Positions 27,507 to 36,162 of a stretch of DNA of 64,000 nucleotides are shown here, piece after piece; the first letter of the stretch is position 1; every line of letters begins with the position of its first letter. The translations under genes and the position numbers were made by a program. The DNA is from Bacteroides zhangwenhongii (lineage in GTDB: Bacteria > Bacteroidota > Bacteroidia > Bacteroidales > Bacteroidaceae), in contig NZ_CP059856.1 in assembly GCF_009193325.2 (NCBI RefSeq), forward strand, positions 496,001 through 560,000, read 5' to 3'. Below the pieces are notes generated by a model, which saw nothing but the letters and a program-made list of their open reading frames with translations, was not told the origin of the DNA and did no database searches.

Positions 27507-28208
27507 TTAAAGCAGTCCTTCATCTGCAAAACTATAGAATTGACTCTCACAAACGATAACGTGGTCTATCAAACGAATGTTCATTGTGTCGGCGGCTTTA
27601 CGAATATGTTCTGTCAAAATTTTATCCGGTTGACTCGGATGAATGTTTCCTGATGGATGATTATGCACAACAGCTATTTGCGTGGCCCTTTGTAACAAAG
27701 CTTCCCGCAAGATCGTACGTACGTCAGTGTAAGTTCCATCTATTCCACCAGTACTGATGCGCACTTTATCAATCAGTTTCGTTGCCTGATTCAACAAAAG
27801 AGCCCAAAATTCTTCTTGTTCCAAATCGCACATCAGAGGATGAAAAATATCATAAATATCTTTTGAACAGGTGATTTGAGGCCTTTCTTTTATACTCTGC
27901 AGTTTCCTTCGTTTTCCAAGTTCCAATGCAGCCATCACCGTAATACTCTTCGCCGGTCCTATACCTTTAAAACGGGAATAGTCGCAGACTTCCCATTTTG
28001 CCAAGGAATTAAGATTATTATCACAAGACAGAAGCAAGCGTCGCATCAGTTCAACAGCACTCTCTTCCGTATTTCCGGAGCCGATTAATATAGCGAGTAG
28101 TTCGGCATCACTCAATGCTGCTGCTCCTTTCTCCATCATTTTCTCCCTTGGGCGGTCCTCCAGTGCCCATTGGTTGATGGATAGTTTGTGTCCACTTTCC
28201 ATTTGCAA
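27507..28208 (-). CDS. radC: RadC family JAB/MPN domain protein
   Basis: A 233-residue cytoplasmic protein of the RadC family. The N-terminal part (about 15-100) has helix-hairpin-helix-like sequence (FKGIGPAKSITVMAALELG). The C-terminal MPN/JAB domain has the metal-binding motif His182-x-His184, then Ser192 and Asp195 (HNHPSG...PSQPD). The family is widespread, and a direct role in DNA repair has not been firmly shown, although the gene was named for it. The start may be the first ATG or the third codon. A TAAAGATA near 28222-28229 may be part of its promoter. Confidence 0.93.
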   Translation of the reverse strand: MQMESGHKLSINQWALEDRPREKMMEKGAAALSDAELLAILIGSGNTEESAVELMRRLLLSCDNNLNSLAKWEVCDYSRFKGIGPAKSITVMAALELGKRRKLQSIKERPQITCSKDIYDIFHPLMCDLEQEEFWALLLNQATKLIDKVRISTGGIDGTYTDVRTILREALLQRATQIAVVHNHPSGNIHPSQPDKILTEHIRKAADTMNIRLIDHVIVCESQFYSFADEGLL

Positions 28209-28306
28209 TGTTTTGAGAGTGTAAAGATAGGCTTATTTTATTTAATGATAGAGGTAACGGAAAGGAATTTGATTATAAGCATCTTCTTTTTTTAATGCTA
28301 GAATGA

Positions 28307-28357
28307 GTTGTCTGACACCCGGGTGTCAGACATACCAAGACCCGGATGTCAGACAAC
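28307..28357. terminator. Nested palindrome, probable terminator of the GT2 gene
   Basis: TGTCTGACACCC followed by GGGTGTCAGACA is a perfect 24-base palindrome (28309-28332) centred on CCCGGG. A second half-copy, CCCGGATGTCAGACAAC (28341-28357), can instead pair with 28307-28323 with a single G-U-compatible mismatch. Two competing stems are therefore possible. It lies directly after the GT2 stop codon in the direction of transcription. Confidence 0.5.
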
Positions 28358-28405
28358 TTTTCTTTGAAGCAAAAATAAGCGGCACAGTAAACAAGACAAA
28401 AGAGT

Positions 28406-29395
28406 CTACTTATAAAAATTCTTTTGGAAAGCCTCAAACTCATCCTTCCCTCTGATGCAACGTTGCCACCATGCGCGCCAAAAGCCTGTACCATAGCCTA
28501 TAAGCTGTATAAATGCAGCGGCAATGGAATAAACGCCAATAGACAGACTTTTATTCTGAATAGTAGAATCAACGCATACGAGCAATGCATAGAGAATGAT
28601 CGGCATGAAACTGAAGAGGCAGAAGGGGGTTCCTAATAATAGAAGTGCTACTCCCAATGTGAATACCGCTGGAAGCAAATGTATCAGTTTCAGAGAATCC
28701 GGATATTTCTTATAAAGATTAATACGGGCAATGCCGGAGTTATGCACCTGCTTGAAGAATTTCTTCAAGTCAGTCCGACGTTTATGATATACCCAGGCAT
28801 CAGGAAAAAGACGGCAGATGTAACCACCTTTGAATATACGGATACTGAAATCAATATCCTCACCGAAACGCATCTTTGAAAAACCTCCCAAAGCCTCGTA
28901 CACTGCCCGGCGAACTCCCATATTAAAACTACGGGGATAGAATTTGTCCATCTTCTTTTTTCCGCCACGAATGCCTCCGGTCGTGAAGAAAGAGGTCATG
29001 GAATAGTTGATTGCCTTCTGAATATCAGTGAAAGAATCGTGTGCACGGTCGGGGCCGCCAAAAGCGTCGGCAGGAGAAGCGGCAAGCTCCTTCTCTACCG
29101 CATCGAAGTAGCCTTCGGGAAGGATGACATCAGAATCCAATATAATAAGGTATTCTCCTTCGCTACGTTCTGCCCCGTAATTACGGCTCTGTCCCGGTCC
29201 GGAGTTAGATTTAAAAAAATATTTTATATCTAACTTATCCGTATATCGGTCTACTATTTCTTTACAGGGAACAGATGAACCGTCTTCTACCACAATCACT
29301 TCAAAATCTGTGAAATGCTGGGTAGTCAGACTCTTCAACAGTTCGTCCACCTCGTCGGGACGATTATAAACGGGAATTATAACGGAGTAACGCAT
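28406..29395 (-). CDS. GT2 family glycosyltransferase with C-terminal membrane helices
   Basis: A 329-residue membrane-associated glycosyltransferase. Residues 1-230 are a GT-A domain with the N-terminal SVIIPVYNRP motif, the metal-binding Asp-x-Asp in LIILDSDV (about 88-95), and an acceptor-side FGEDIDFSIRIF motif. The last ~100 residues contain two or three hydrophobic segments (LLPAVFTLGVALLLLG, FMPIILYALLVC, SIAAAFIQLIGYG). It transfers a sugar from a nucleotide donor to a lipid, protein or polysaccharide acceptor. The neighbours (radC and ackA) give no clue to the pathway. It appears to be a single-gene transcript. Confidence 0.88.
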   Translation of the reverse strand: MRYSVIIPVYNRPDEVDELLKSLTTQHFTDFEVIVVEDGSSVPCKEIVDRYTDKLDIKYFFKSNSGPGQSRNYGAERSEGEYLIILDSDVILPEGYFDAVEKELAASPADAFGGPDRAHDSFTDIQKAINYSMTSFFTTGGIRGGKKKMDKFYPRSFNMGVRRAVYEALGGFSKMRFGEDIDFSIRIFKGGYICRLFPDAWVYHKRRTDLKKFFKQVHNSGIARINLYKKYPDSLKLIHLLPAVFTLGVALLLLGTPFCLFSFMPIILYALLVCVDSTIQNKSLSIGVYSIAAAFIQLIGYGTGFWRAWWQRCIRGKDEFEAFQKNFYK

Positions 29396-29469
29396 ATCAA
29401 TCGGTTATGGCTCTATTTCAAGATACAAAGTAAGGTAAAAAAAACGAGAACCATGAAAGATAGCTAATA

Positions 29470-29502
29470 AAAAAGGCAGCTTCGTCACCGAGCCGCCTTT
29501 TC
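29470..29502 (-). terminator. Rho-independent terminator of pta-ackA
   Basis: AAAAGGCAGCT pairs with AGCCGCCTTTT around a nine-base loop, with one A-C mismatch. On the minus strand the stem is followed by TTTTTTATTAG. It begins about 20 bases after the ackA stop codon. Confidence 0.75.
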
Positions 29503-29522
29503 TATATCCGGAGTTTATGAAC

Positions 29523-30722
29523 TTATTTCTTCAGGATATCCATTGTATCAGAAGCGATCAATAACTCTTCATCTGTCGGAATTACTACAACTTTCACTTT
29601 AGAAGCAGGAGTTGAGATTACAGCTTCGTCACCATGAATCTTATCATTGACAGACTTATCGATCTCGATACCCATAAATTCCAATCCCTTGCATACTTCC
29701 TCGCGACACAGTGACTGGTTCTCACCAACACCACCTGTAAACAATACGATATCCACACCACCCAATGCAGCAGCGTAAGCACCGATGTATTTCTTAATAC
29801 GATAGTAATACATTTTTTCAGCAAGAATTGCTTTCGGATTGCCGGCTTTACAAGCCGCATCCAATTCACGCATATCGCTTGATACGCCTGAAACTCCCAG
29901 TACACCGCTCTTTTTGTTCAGCAAATTAGAAACACCGGTTGTATTCAAGCCCTCTTTTTCCATGATAAAAGTTACTGCACCGGCATCGATATCACCGCTA
30001 CGAGTACCCATCATCAAGCCTTCCAACGGGGTTAATCCCATCGTAGTATCCATACACTTACCATCCTTGATAGCAGCGATAGAACCACCATTACCAATAT
30101 GACAAGTAATGATCTTCTTTCCTTCCGGAGTTATGCCCAAGTACTCGCATACACGCTTTGAAACATAACGGTGGGAAGTTCCGTGGAAACCATAACGGCG
30201 TACTGCATACTTTTCATACAATTCATAAGGAATAGCATACATATATGCATAGTCAGGCATAGTCTGATGGAACGCTGTATCAAATACACCTACCTGAGGA
30301 ATGTCAGGAAGAATAGCGGAAACGGCATTCACGCCTTTCAAGTTGGCAGGATTGTGAAGCGGAGCCAAGTCATTGCAAGCCGTAAAAGCTTCCAATACTT
30401 CTTTGTTCAGCAATACAGACTCACTGAAACGTTCACCTCCGTGCACCATACGATGACCTACCGCATTGATTTCTTCCAAAGACTTGATTGCCCCATATTC
30501 AGGATTAATCAATGTATTCAAAATAAACTCTACTCCTACTGTATGTTCCGGAATATCCTTTTCCAGGATTTTCTTTTCTCCATTCGGCAGAGTCAGTTTA
30601 AGGAATGATCCTTTCAGACCGATTTTCTCGATACCACCTTGAGCAATCACCTCTTTAGTGGTCATGTCGAACAATTTATATTTAATAGATGAACTTCCGC
30701 AGTTCAATACCAGAATCTTCAT
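29523..30722 (-). CDS. ackA: Acetate kinase
   Basis: Converts acetyl phosphate and ADP to acetate and ATP, the energy-yielding last step of acetate fermentation. The 399-residue protein has the ASKHA-fold acetokinase signatures: VLNCGSSSIKYKL at the N-terminus, the substrate-binding GHRMVHGG, VFDTAFHQTMP, HIGNGGS, and the catalytic and phosphate region TRSGDIDAG, with ENQ near the end (GGVGENQ). The length is standard. It is the second gene after pta with a 26-base gap and ends in a clear terminator, giving a two-gene operon. Confidence 0.98.
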   Translation of the reverse strand: MKILVLNCGSSSIKYKLFDMTTKEVIAQGGIEKIGLKGSFLKLTLPNGEKKILEKDIPEHTVGVEFILNTLINPEYGAIKSLEEINAVGHRMVHGGERFSESVLLNKEVLEAFTACNDLAPLHNPANLKGVNAVSAILPDIPQVGVFDTAFHQTMPDYAYMYAIPYELYEKYAVRRYGFHGTSHRYVSKRVCEYLGITPEGKKIITCHIGNGGSIAAIKDGKCMDTTMGLTPLEGLMMGTRSGDIDAGAVTFIMEKEGLNTTGVSNLLNKKSGVLGVSGVSSDMRELDAACKAGNPKAILAEKMYYYRIKKYIGAYAAALGGVDIVLFTGGVGENQSLCREEVCKGLEFMGIEIDKSVNDKIHGDEAVISTPASKVKVVVIPTDEELLIASDTMDILKK

Positions 30723-30748
30723 GTATTCAGTGTTTAACGGGTTAGTGA

Positions 30749-31768
30749 TTAATGGTTAGCTTTTGCTGCGATAGCCTGATTAGCTGTAATAGCAATCATA
30801 CGATATACATCTTCGATAGAACAACCGCGAGACAAGTCATTCACCGGACAGGCGATACCTTGAAGGATCGGGCCGATTGCGTCGGCGTGTCCCAAACGTT
30901 GAACTAATTTGTAGGAGATATTACCAACTTCCAGACTCGGCACAACCAATACATTTGCTTGTCCGGCAACTTGTGAGCCCGGAGCTTTGCTTGCACCTAC
31001 TTCAGGAACAAGAGCTGCATCAGCTTGCATTTCTCCGTCCAAGTCGAGAGTCGGAGCCATTTCTTTGGCAATCTTTGTAGCCTCTACCACTTTGTCCACC
31101 ACCTCATGTTTAGCAGATCCTTTGGTAGAGAAGCTCAACATAGCAACTTTCGGAGTTTCGATACCGGCAACAGCCTTAGCAGTCTGTGCTGTACAAACAG
31201 CAATCTGAGCCAACTGGTTAGCATCCGGAACCGGAGTTACCGCTACGTCACCCATTACCAAAATACCGTTCTTTCCGCATTCCGGAGCATGTGTCAGCAA
31301 CAACATTGCGCCTGATACACAAGTGATTCCCGGAGCAGTCTTGATAATCTGTAAAGCAGGACGCAATACATTACCGGTAGTGTTGCGGGCACCTGCCAAC
31401 TGACCGTCAGCATCACCGCTCTTAATCATTAAACAACCATAGAACAAAGGATCGTTTGTCAAATTACGAGCCTCTTCGATAGTCATCCCTTTCTTCTTGC
31501 GCAACTCACACAGCAACTGTGCATACTCTTCATGTTTCGGAGAAGTTTCAGGATCGATGATAGTAGCCTTGCTGATATTTCCCAAGCCCCATTTTGCAGC
31601 AAGCTCATTGATTTCAGCCGGTTTACCCAGCAAAATAAGGTCAGCAACTTCGTCTGTCAAAATCTGATTGGCAGCTTTCAATGTGCGTTCTTCAGTTCCT
31701 TCAGGAAGAACAATACGTTGGCGGTCTGCTTTTGCACGCGCAACGATTTGGTTGATTAAATTGAGCAT
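30749..31768 (-). CDS. pta: Phosphate acetyltransferase
   Basis: Makes acetyl phosphate from acetyl-CoA and phosphate, supplying acetate kinase encoded directly downstream. The 339-residue protein is the short, single-domain form of phosphotransacetylase without the regulatory N-terminal extension of the enterobacterial enzyme. Family motifs are IVLPEGTEERTL, GDADGQLAGARNTT, MLSFSTKGSAKH, LDLDGEMQADAAL, and NDLSRGCSIEDVY near the C-terminus. The promoter is probably the CAAAAGTA box 53 bases upstream. Confidence 0.98.
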   Translation of the reverse strand: MLNLINQIVARAKADRQRIVLPEGTEERTLKAANQILTDEVADLILLGKPAEINELAAKWGLGNISKATIIDPETSPKHEEYAQLLCELRKKKGMTIEEARNLTNDPLFYGCLMIKSGDADGQLAGARNTTGNVLRPALQIIKTAPGITCVSGAMLLLTHAPECGKNGILVMGDVAVTPVPDANQLAQIAVCTAQTAKAVAGIETPKVAMLSFSTKGSAKHEVVDKVVEATKIAKEMAPTLDLDGEMQADAALVPEVGASKAPGSQVAGQANVLVVPSLEVGNISYKLVQRLGHADAIGPILQGIACPVNDLSRGCSIEDVYRMIAITANQAIAAKANH

Positions 31769-31820
31769 AGATATATTGAATATTATTATAAAACCTGCTT
31801 ACAATTTGTTATTTGCGGTG

Positions 31821-31828
31821 CAAAAGTA
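31821..31828 (-). promoter_or_regulatory. -7 promoter box for pta-ackA
   Basis: CAAAAGTA on the plus strand is TACTTTTG on the minus strand, an exact TAnnTTTG match, 53 bases upstream of the pta start. Confidence 0.55.
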
Positions 31829-31921
31829 GTCAATTTTGTAATATCCACATTACAATTTAGTCCATTTTTCTCCCCCACATCTAAAATATTATAATATTTA
31901 ACACTGTACTCCTATTTTTCA

Positions 31922-31929
31922 TACCTTTG
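31922..31929 (+). promoter_or_regulatory. -7 promoter box for lrgA-lrgB
   Basis: TACCTTTG followed by C matches the Bacteroides TAnnTTTG box. It lies 36 bases upstream of the lrgA start codon. Confidence 0.6.
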
Positions 31930-31965
31930 CAGCGTTTTCAAACAAAATCAATAGGTTATTAGTAT

Positions 31966-32322
31966 ATGATACGTCAGTGTGCCATCTTATTTGGCTGTTT
32001 GGCTTTGGGTGAACTAATCGTTTACTTTACAGGAATCAAACTTCCTTCCAGCATTATCGGAATGCTGCTACTCACCCTCTTTTTGAAATTAGGTTGGATT
32101 AAACTGCACTGGGTACAGGGATTGTCCGACTTTCTGGTTGCTAACTTAGGATTCTTTTTCGTTCCGCCCGGTGTGGCGCTCATGTTGTACTTCGATGTAA
32201 TCGCGGCTGAATTCTGGCCGATTGTGATAGCTACCATTGTCAGTACCGCACTTGTACTTGTCGTAACGGGATGGGTACATCAGATCGTCCGTAAAATCAA
32301 CTTAACACATAAGACCAAATGA
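31966..32322 (+). CDS. lrgA: LrgA/CidA family membrane protein
   Basis: A 118-residue holin-like integral membrane protein with four predicted helices (about 5-25, 30-48, 61-82, 86-108). It has the LrgA/CidA motifs LGELIVYFTG, LPSSIIGMLLL and FFVPPGVALM. In Gram-positive bacteria the family affects murein hydrolase export and autolysis, and the related plant and bacterial proteins transport glycolate or pyruvate. Which role applies here cannot be told from sequence. Its stop overlaps the start of lrgB (ATGA), so the two are translated together. Confidence 0.9.
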   Translation: MIRQCAILFGCLALGELIVYFTGIKLPSSIIGMLLLTLFLKLGWIKLHWVQGLSDFLVANLGFFFVPPGVALMLYFDVIAAEFWPIVIATIVSTALVLVVTGWVHQIVRKINLTHKTK

Positions 32323-33014
32323 GCTTCTTAGAAAATAATTTCTTCCTGCTGGCCATTACCTTCGGGATTTTCTTCTTTGCCAAACTGCTTCAGAAGAAAA
32401 CAGGACTGGTATTATTAAATCCTATATTGCTGACCATCGCACTGTTAATCATCTTCCTTAAAATGACCAATATCTCTTATGAGACATACAATAAAGGAGG
32501 ACATCTGATCGAATTCTGGCTACGCCCGGCCGTTGTGGCTTTAGGCGTACCTTTATATCTCCAACTGGAAATGATAAAAAAGCAGTTGTTGCCTATTCTA
32601 CTGTCTCAACTGGCAGGCTGCATCGTCGGAGTTATTTCAGTTGTACTGATTGCGAAATTTATGGGAGCCTCACAAGAGGTAATCCTGTCACTGGCTCCGA
32701 AATCGGTTACTACTCCGATTGCGATGGAAGTAACCAAAGCCATCAGCGGTATTCCGTCACTAACGGCGGCAGTTGTAGTGGCAGTAGGTCTCTTGGGAGC
32801 TATCTGTGGCTTTAAGACCATGAAAATCATGCACGTAGGCAGCCCTATTGCACAAGGTCTCTCCATGGGAACAGCCGCCCATGCCGTCGGAACCTCCACT
32901 GCAATGGATATCAGTAGCAAATATGGAGCATACGCCAGCCTGGGACTGACGCTGAATGGTATATTCACAGCATTATTAACACCTACCATCCTTCGATTAT
33001 TAGGTATTCTATAA
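32319..33014 (+). CDS. lrgB: LrgB/CidB family membrane protein
   Basis: A 231-residue integral membrane partner of the LrgA-like protein, overlapping it by four bases. It is almost wholly hydrophobic, with several membrane helices, and carries the LrgB signature region SLAPKSVTTPIAME (about residues 124-137) and the conserved AAHAVGTSTAM motif (about 187-197). The length is standard. Given the anaerobic lifestyle and the adjacent pta-ackA pair, a role in handling overflow organic acids is possible but is only inference. Confidence 0.92.
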   Translation: MSFLENNFFLLAITFGIFFFAKLLQKKTGLVLLNPILLTIALLIIFLKMTNISYETYNKGGHLIEFWLRPAVVALGVPLYLQLEMIKKQLLPILLSQLAGCIVGVISVVLIAKFMGASQEVILSLAPKSVTTPIAMEVTKAISGIPSLTAAVVVAVGLLGAICGFKTMKIMHVGSPIAQGLSMGTAAHAVGTSTAMDISSKYGAYASLGLTLNGIFTALLTPTILRLLGIL

Positions 33015-33070
33015 AAACAAAATATCCTGATTATCCGTTATATAAAGAGTTAAACGCAAAATGCAACTTT

Positions 33071-33988
33071 ATGATTCCATTTCAAGATATCACATTAGCA
33101 GACAAAGACACGATTACCTCATTCACAATGAAAAGTAATCGACGTAACTGCGACCTGTCGTTCTCTAATCTTTGCAGTTGGAGATTCTTATATAATACTC
33201 AATTCGCAGTAGTCGACAACTTTTTAGTTTTCAAATTCTGGGCCGGAGAACAATTGGCGTATATGATGCCGGTAGGAACAGGAGACCTGAAAGCAGCTCT
33301 AAAAGAATTGATCGAGGATGCAGGTAAGGAGAACCAGCCCTTCTGTATGCTGGGAGTATGCGCCAATATGCGTGCAGAGCTTGAGACTATCCTCCCGGAA
33401 CAATTCACATTTACGGAAGACCGTGATTATGCGGATTATATTTATCTGCGGAGTGACCTGTCTACATTAAAAGGCAAAAAATTTCAGGCAAAGAGAAATC
33501 ATATCAACCGGTTTCGTAACACGTATCCGGATTATGAATATGCTCCGATCACTCCGGACCGCATCCGGGAATGCTTGGACTTGGAGGCCGAATGGTGTAA
33601 AGTGAATAATTGTGACCAGCAGGAAGGGACAGGCAATGAACGCCGCGCATTGGTTTACGCTCTTCACAACTTCGAAGCGCTCGGTTTGACAGGAGGTATC
33701 CTGCGCGTGAACGGCAAGATCGTGGCATTTACTTTCGGTATGCCTATCAATCATGAAACCTTCGGAGTGCACGTGGAAAAAGCAGACACTACCATTGATG
33801 GCGCATACGCCATGATCAATTATGAATTTGCCAATCGAATCCCCGAACAGTATATTTATATCAACCGGGAAGAGGATTTAGGTATCGAAGGCTTACGCAA
33901 AGCCAAATTATCTTATCAGCCGGTCACCATCTTGGAGAAGTATATGGCTTGTCTTAAGAGTCATCCGATGGATATGGTTAAATGGTAA
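33071..33988 (+). CDS. DUF2156 (phosphatidylglycerol lysyltransferase C-terminal-like) protein
   Basis: A 305-residue cytoplasmic protein with a double GNAT fold of the DUF2156 type, related to the catalytic half of aminoacyl-phosphatidylglycerol synthases and FemABX-like transferases. Supporting motifs are CDLSFSNLCSWRF near residue 28, KGKKFQAKRNHINRF (about 134-148), IVAFTFGMPIN (about 217-227) and INREEDLGIEGLRKAK (about 265-280). It lacks the membrane domain of MprF, so lipid aminoacylation is not assured, and the substrate is unknown. It follows lrgB by 56 bases and precedes a GNAT gene by 12 bases, so the two transferases are probably cotranscribed. Confidence 0.82.
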   Translation: MIPFQDITLADKDTITSFTMKSNRRNCDLSFSNLCSWRFLYNTQFAVVDNFLVFKFWAGEQLAYMMPVGTGDLKAALKELIEDAGKENQPFCMLGVCANMRAELETILPEQFTFTEDRDYADYIYLRSDLSTLKGKKFQAKRNHINRFRNTYPDYEYAPITPDRIRECLDLEAEWCKVNNCDQQEGTGNERRALVYALHNFEALGLTGGILRVNGKIVAFTFGMPINHETFGVHVEKADTTIDGAYAMINYEFANRIPEQYIYINREEDLGIEGLRKAKLSYQPVTILEKYMACLKSHPMDMVKW

Positions 33989-34000
33989 TATTCGGCGAAC

Positions 34001-35023
34001 ATGATAGTTAAAGAACAAGTAAAAGCTTTATGGAGAATCTGCTTTCAAGATAGCGAAGAATTTATTGATCTGTATTTCAGACTCCGCTATAAGAACGAGG
34101 TAAATGCTGTTATCCAAAATGGCGACAAGGTAGTTTCGGCACTTCAGATGCTTCCTTATCCGATGACTTTCTGTGGAAAGACCGTACAAACTTCTTATAT
34201 TTCAGGTGCTTGCACTCATCCCGATTTCCGAAGCAAAGGGGTCATGCGCGAGCTTTTATCCCAGTCTTTTGCCCGAATGTTACGCAATGAGGTACACTTC
34301 AGCACATTGATACCGGCAGAGCCTTGGTTGTTCGACTATTATGCCCACATGGGATATGCTTCAGTATTCAAATACTCTACGAAAACAATAGCCTTATCTG
34401 AGGTTATTCCTTCTCCTTCTAAAGATATCAACATTGAAATCATCGTGGAATATCAAGATGAGGTATATTCCTATTTAAACAAGAAGTTGTCCGAACACTC
34501 TTGTTGCATCCAACACACTTCGGAGGACTTTCAAGTTATCATGGAAGACCTCTCCGTCAGCAACGGAATGCTCTTTCTAGCCAGACAAGAATATGAAATA
34601 AGAGGGATAGCCTTTATCTATAGAAGAGAGGAGAGTATCATTATTAATGAACTTTTGGCTGAGAACAAAGATGTAGAGTATAGTCTACTGCACGCTATCA
34701 AGCAACATACAGGATGCAAGCGCATGGTTCAACTATTGCCTCCTGAAGATAAACAGCCTCAACATCCGCTAGGTATGGCACGTATCATCAATGCCAAAGA
34801 AGTGCTGCAAATCTATGCCGCAGCTTTTCCTGAAGATGAAATGCAGTTGGAATTATCGGACAAACAATTGCCTGTAAATAACGGTTATTATTACTTACGC
34901 AAAGGAAAGTGTATGTATAGCACCGAGCGACTGCCCGGTGCACATATACGAATGAATATTAGTGAATTAACCAATAGAATACTTCAGCCGTTAAAGCCAT
35001 ATATGAGCTTGATGATGAATTAA
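34001..35023 (+). CDS. GNAT family N-acetyltransferase, two-domain
   Basis: A 340-residue protein. The first ~150 residues are a GNAT domain with the acetyl-CoA region YISGACTHPDFRSKGVMREL (about 65-84), whose R-x-x-G-x-x segment is the pyrophosphate-binding loop. The remainder resembles the extra domains of Eis-type acetyltransferases, but with no clear match to a characterised enzyme. The acceptor is unknown. Its stop lies one base before the stop of the convergent GH105 gene, so the transcripts of the two operons meet with no spacer or terminator between them. Confidence 0.8.
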   Translation: MIVKEQVKALWRICFQDSEEFIDLYFRLRYKNEVNAVIQNGDKVVSALQMLPYPMTFCGKTVQTSYISGACTHPDFRSKGVMRELLSQSFARMLRNEVHFSTLIPAEPWLFDYYAHMGYASVFKYSTKTIALSEVIPSPSKDINIEIIVEYQDEVYSYLNKKLSEHSCCIQHTSEDFQVIMEDLSVSNGMLFLARQEYEIRGIAFIYRREESIIINELLAENKDVEYSLLHAIKQHTGCKRMVQLLPPEDKQPQHPLGMARIINAKEVLQIYAAAFPEDEMQLELSDKQLPVNNGYYYLRKGKCMYSTERLPGAHIRMNISELTNRILQPLKPYMSLMMN

Positions 35024-35024
35024 A

Positions 35025-36158
35025 TTATTTATTCAAATAACGAACCCGTTCGCAAGCTGCCAATAGAAACGCACCTACTCCAAAATTCGAAGTAGAGTTT
35101 GCGTCTACGACCTGACCGGGTATTGCTTTCTCACCAATCGGTTGCACATAACCAATCTTGCCATCAGGCTGCAAAGCAACTGTTGAGAGATATTTCCATG
35201 CTTTTTCAACCACCGGCTGATATTCTGCAGCATCCAGGAAACCGTTATTGATTCCCCATTGTAAACCATAGGTAAAGAAAGCCGTTCCACTGGTTTCCGG
35301 TCCCGGTGCATGTAGCGGGTCGAGCATACTGCGTGTCCAGTAACCTTCCGGCTGTTGACAAGCAGCAACCGACTTAGCCAGGGTACGGAAACGATCTATA
35401 TATTCCGGACGATACTTATCTGTTTCAGGAAGTTCTTTCAAGACTTTTGCCAATCCGGCCAATACCCAGCCGTCTCCACGTGCCCAGAAATCCTTTTTAC
35501 CGTTCACACTCTTGTGTTTAGGATACACGTATTTTCCATCCCGGTAATAAAGTCCGGCCTCTTCATCATACATAATACTATCAGCATAGGCGAGGTATTC
35601 ATGCAGTTTCTCCAAATAGAGCGGATTCTTAGTAATGTTATACATCTTTGTCATGACCGGCATGACCATATATAAGCCATCTGCCCACCACCAATAATCA
35701 TGATTGGGGGTACTCATCTGATATTCCATCACTTCGCGGGCACGGGCTATTTTCTGTGTATCCGGTTCCAGATTATAGAGATCGGCATACGTCTGGAAAC
35801 AAATCTGATAGTCACCGAAAAGCACATAATCATCACTTTCACCGTAACTGTACTTCCAGTTTTCCTTATGATCTGATTTTGCACCTTTCCATTCATTATG
35901 TTCCGCCCAGGCTTTCGAGTATTCCAAATACTCCGGCTGCTTAGTCAAAAAATAAGCTTCCATATTTCCGGTGTGATAGGCGGCATTATCCCAAAAAGAA
36001 CGTCCGTGTTCCGGATGATTCGTCTGCCAATAATTATTCACTTTATGAATGGTGTTTATCACTTCTTCAGCAGAAGCATCCTTCTTATCCGTACAACTTG
36101 CACAGATTGCACCGCCTAGAAAGAGTGCAGAAAAAAGAGTTGCATATAGTTTCTTCAT
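35025..36158 (-). CDS. GH105 unsaturated uronyl hydrolase, lipoprotein
   Basis: I chose the start at 36158 (MKKLYATLF) because it gives a lipoprotein signal peptide with Cys22 (ICASC). The in-frame ATG at 36197 lies inside the preceding gene. The 377-residue alpha/alpha-barrel has the GH105 motif DYWWWADGLYMVMP with its catalytic Asp, and FWARGDGWVLAGL and STSNFGVGAFLLA near the end. GH105 enzymes remove 4,5-unsaturated galacturonic or glucuronic acid from oligosaccharides of rhamnogalacturonan or arabinogalactan. It is the last gene of a four-gene operon (DUF2264, GH43, BNR-4, GH105), four bases after the BNR-4 stop codon. Confidence 0.88.
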   Translation of the reverse strand: MKKLYATLFSALFLGGAICASCTDKKDASAEEVINTIHKVNNYWQTNHPEHGRSFWDNAAYHTGNMEAYFLTKQPEYLEYSKAWAEHNEWKGAKSDHKENWKYSYGESDDYVLFGDYQICFQTYADLYNLEPDTQKIARAREVMEYQMSTPNHDYWWWADGLYMVMPVMTKMYNITKNPLYLEKLHEYLAYADSIMYDEEAGLYYRDGKYVYPKHKSVNGKKDFWARGDGWVLAGLAKVLKELPETDKYRPEYIDRFRTLAKSVAACQQPEGYWTRSMLDPLHAPGPETSGTAFFTYGLQWGINNGFLDAAEYQPVVEKAWKYLSTVALQPDGKIGYVQPIGEKAIPGQVVDANSTSNFGVGAFLLAACERVRYLNK

Positions 36159-36162
36159 ATCT

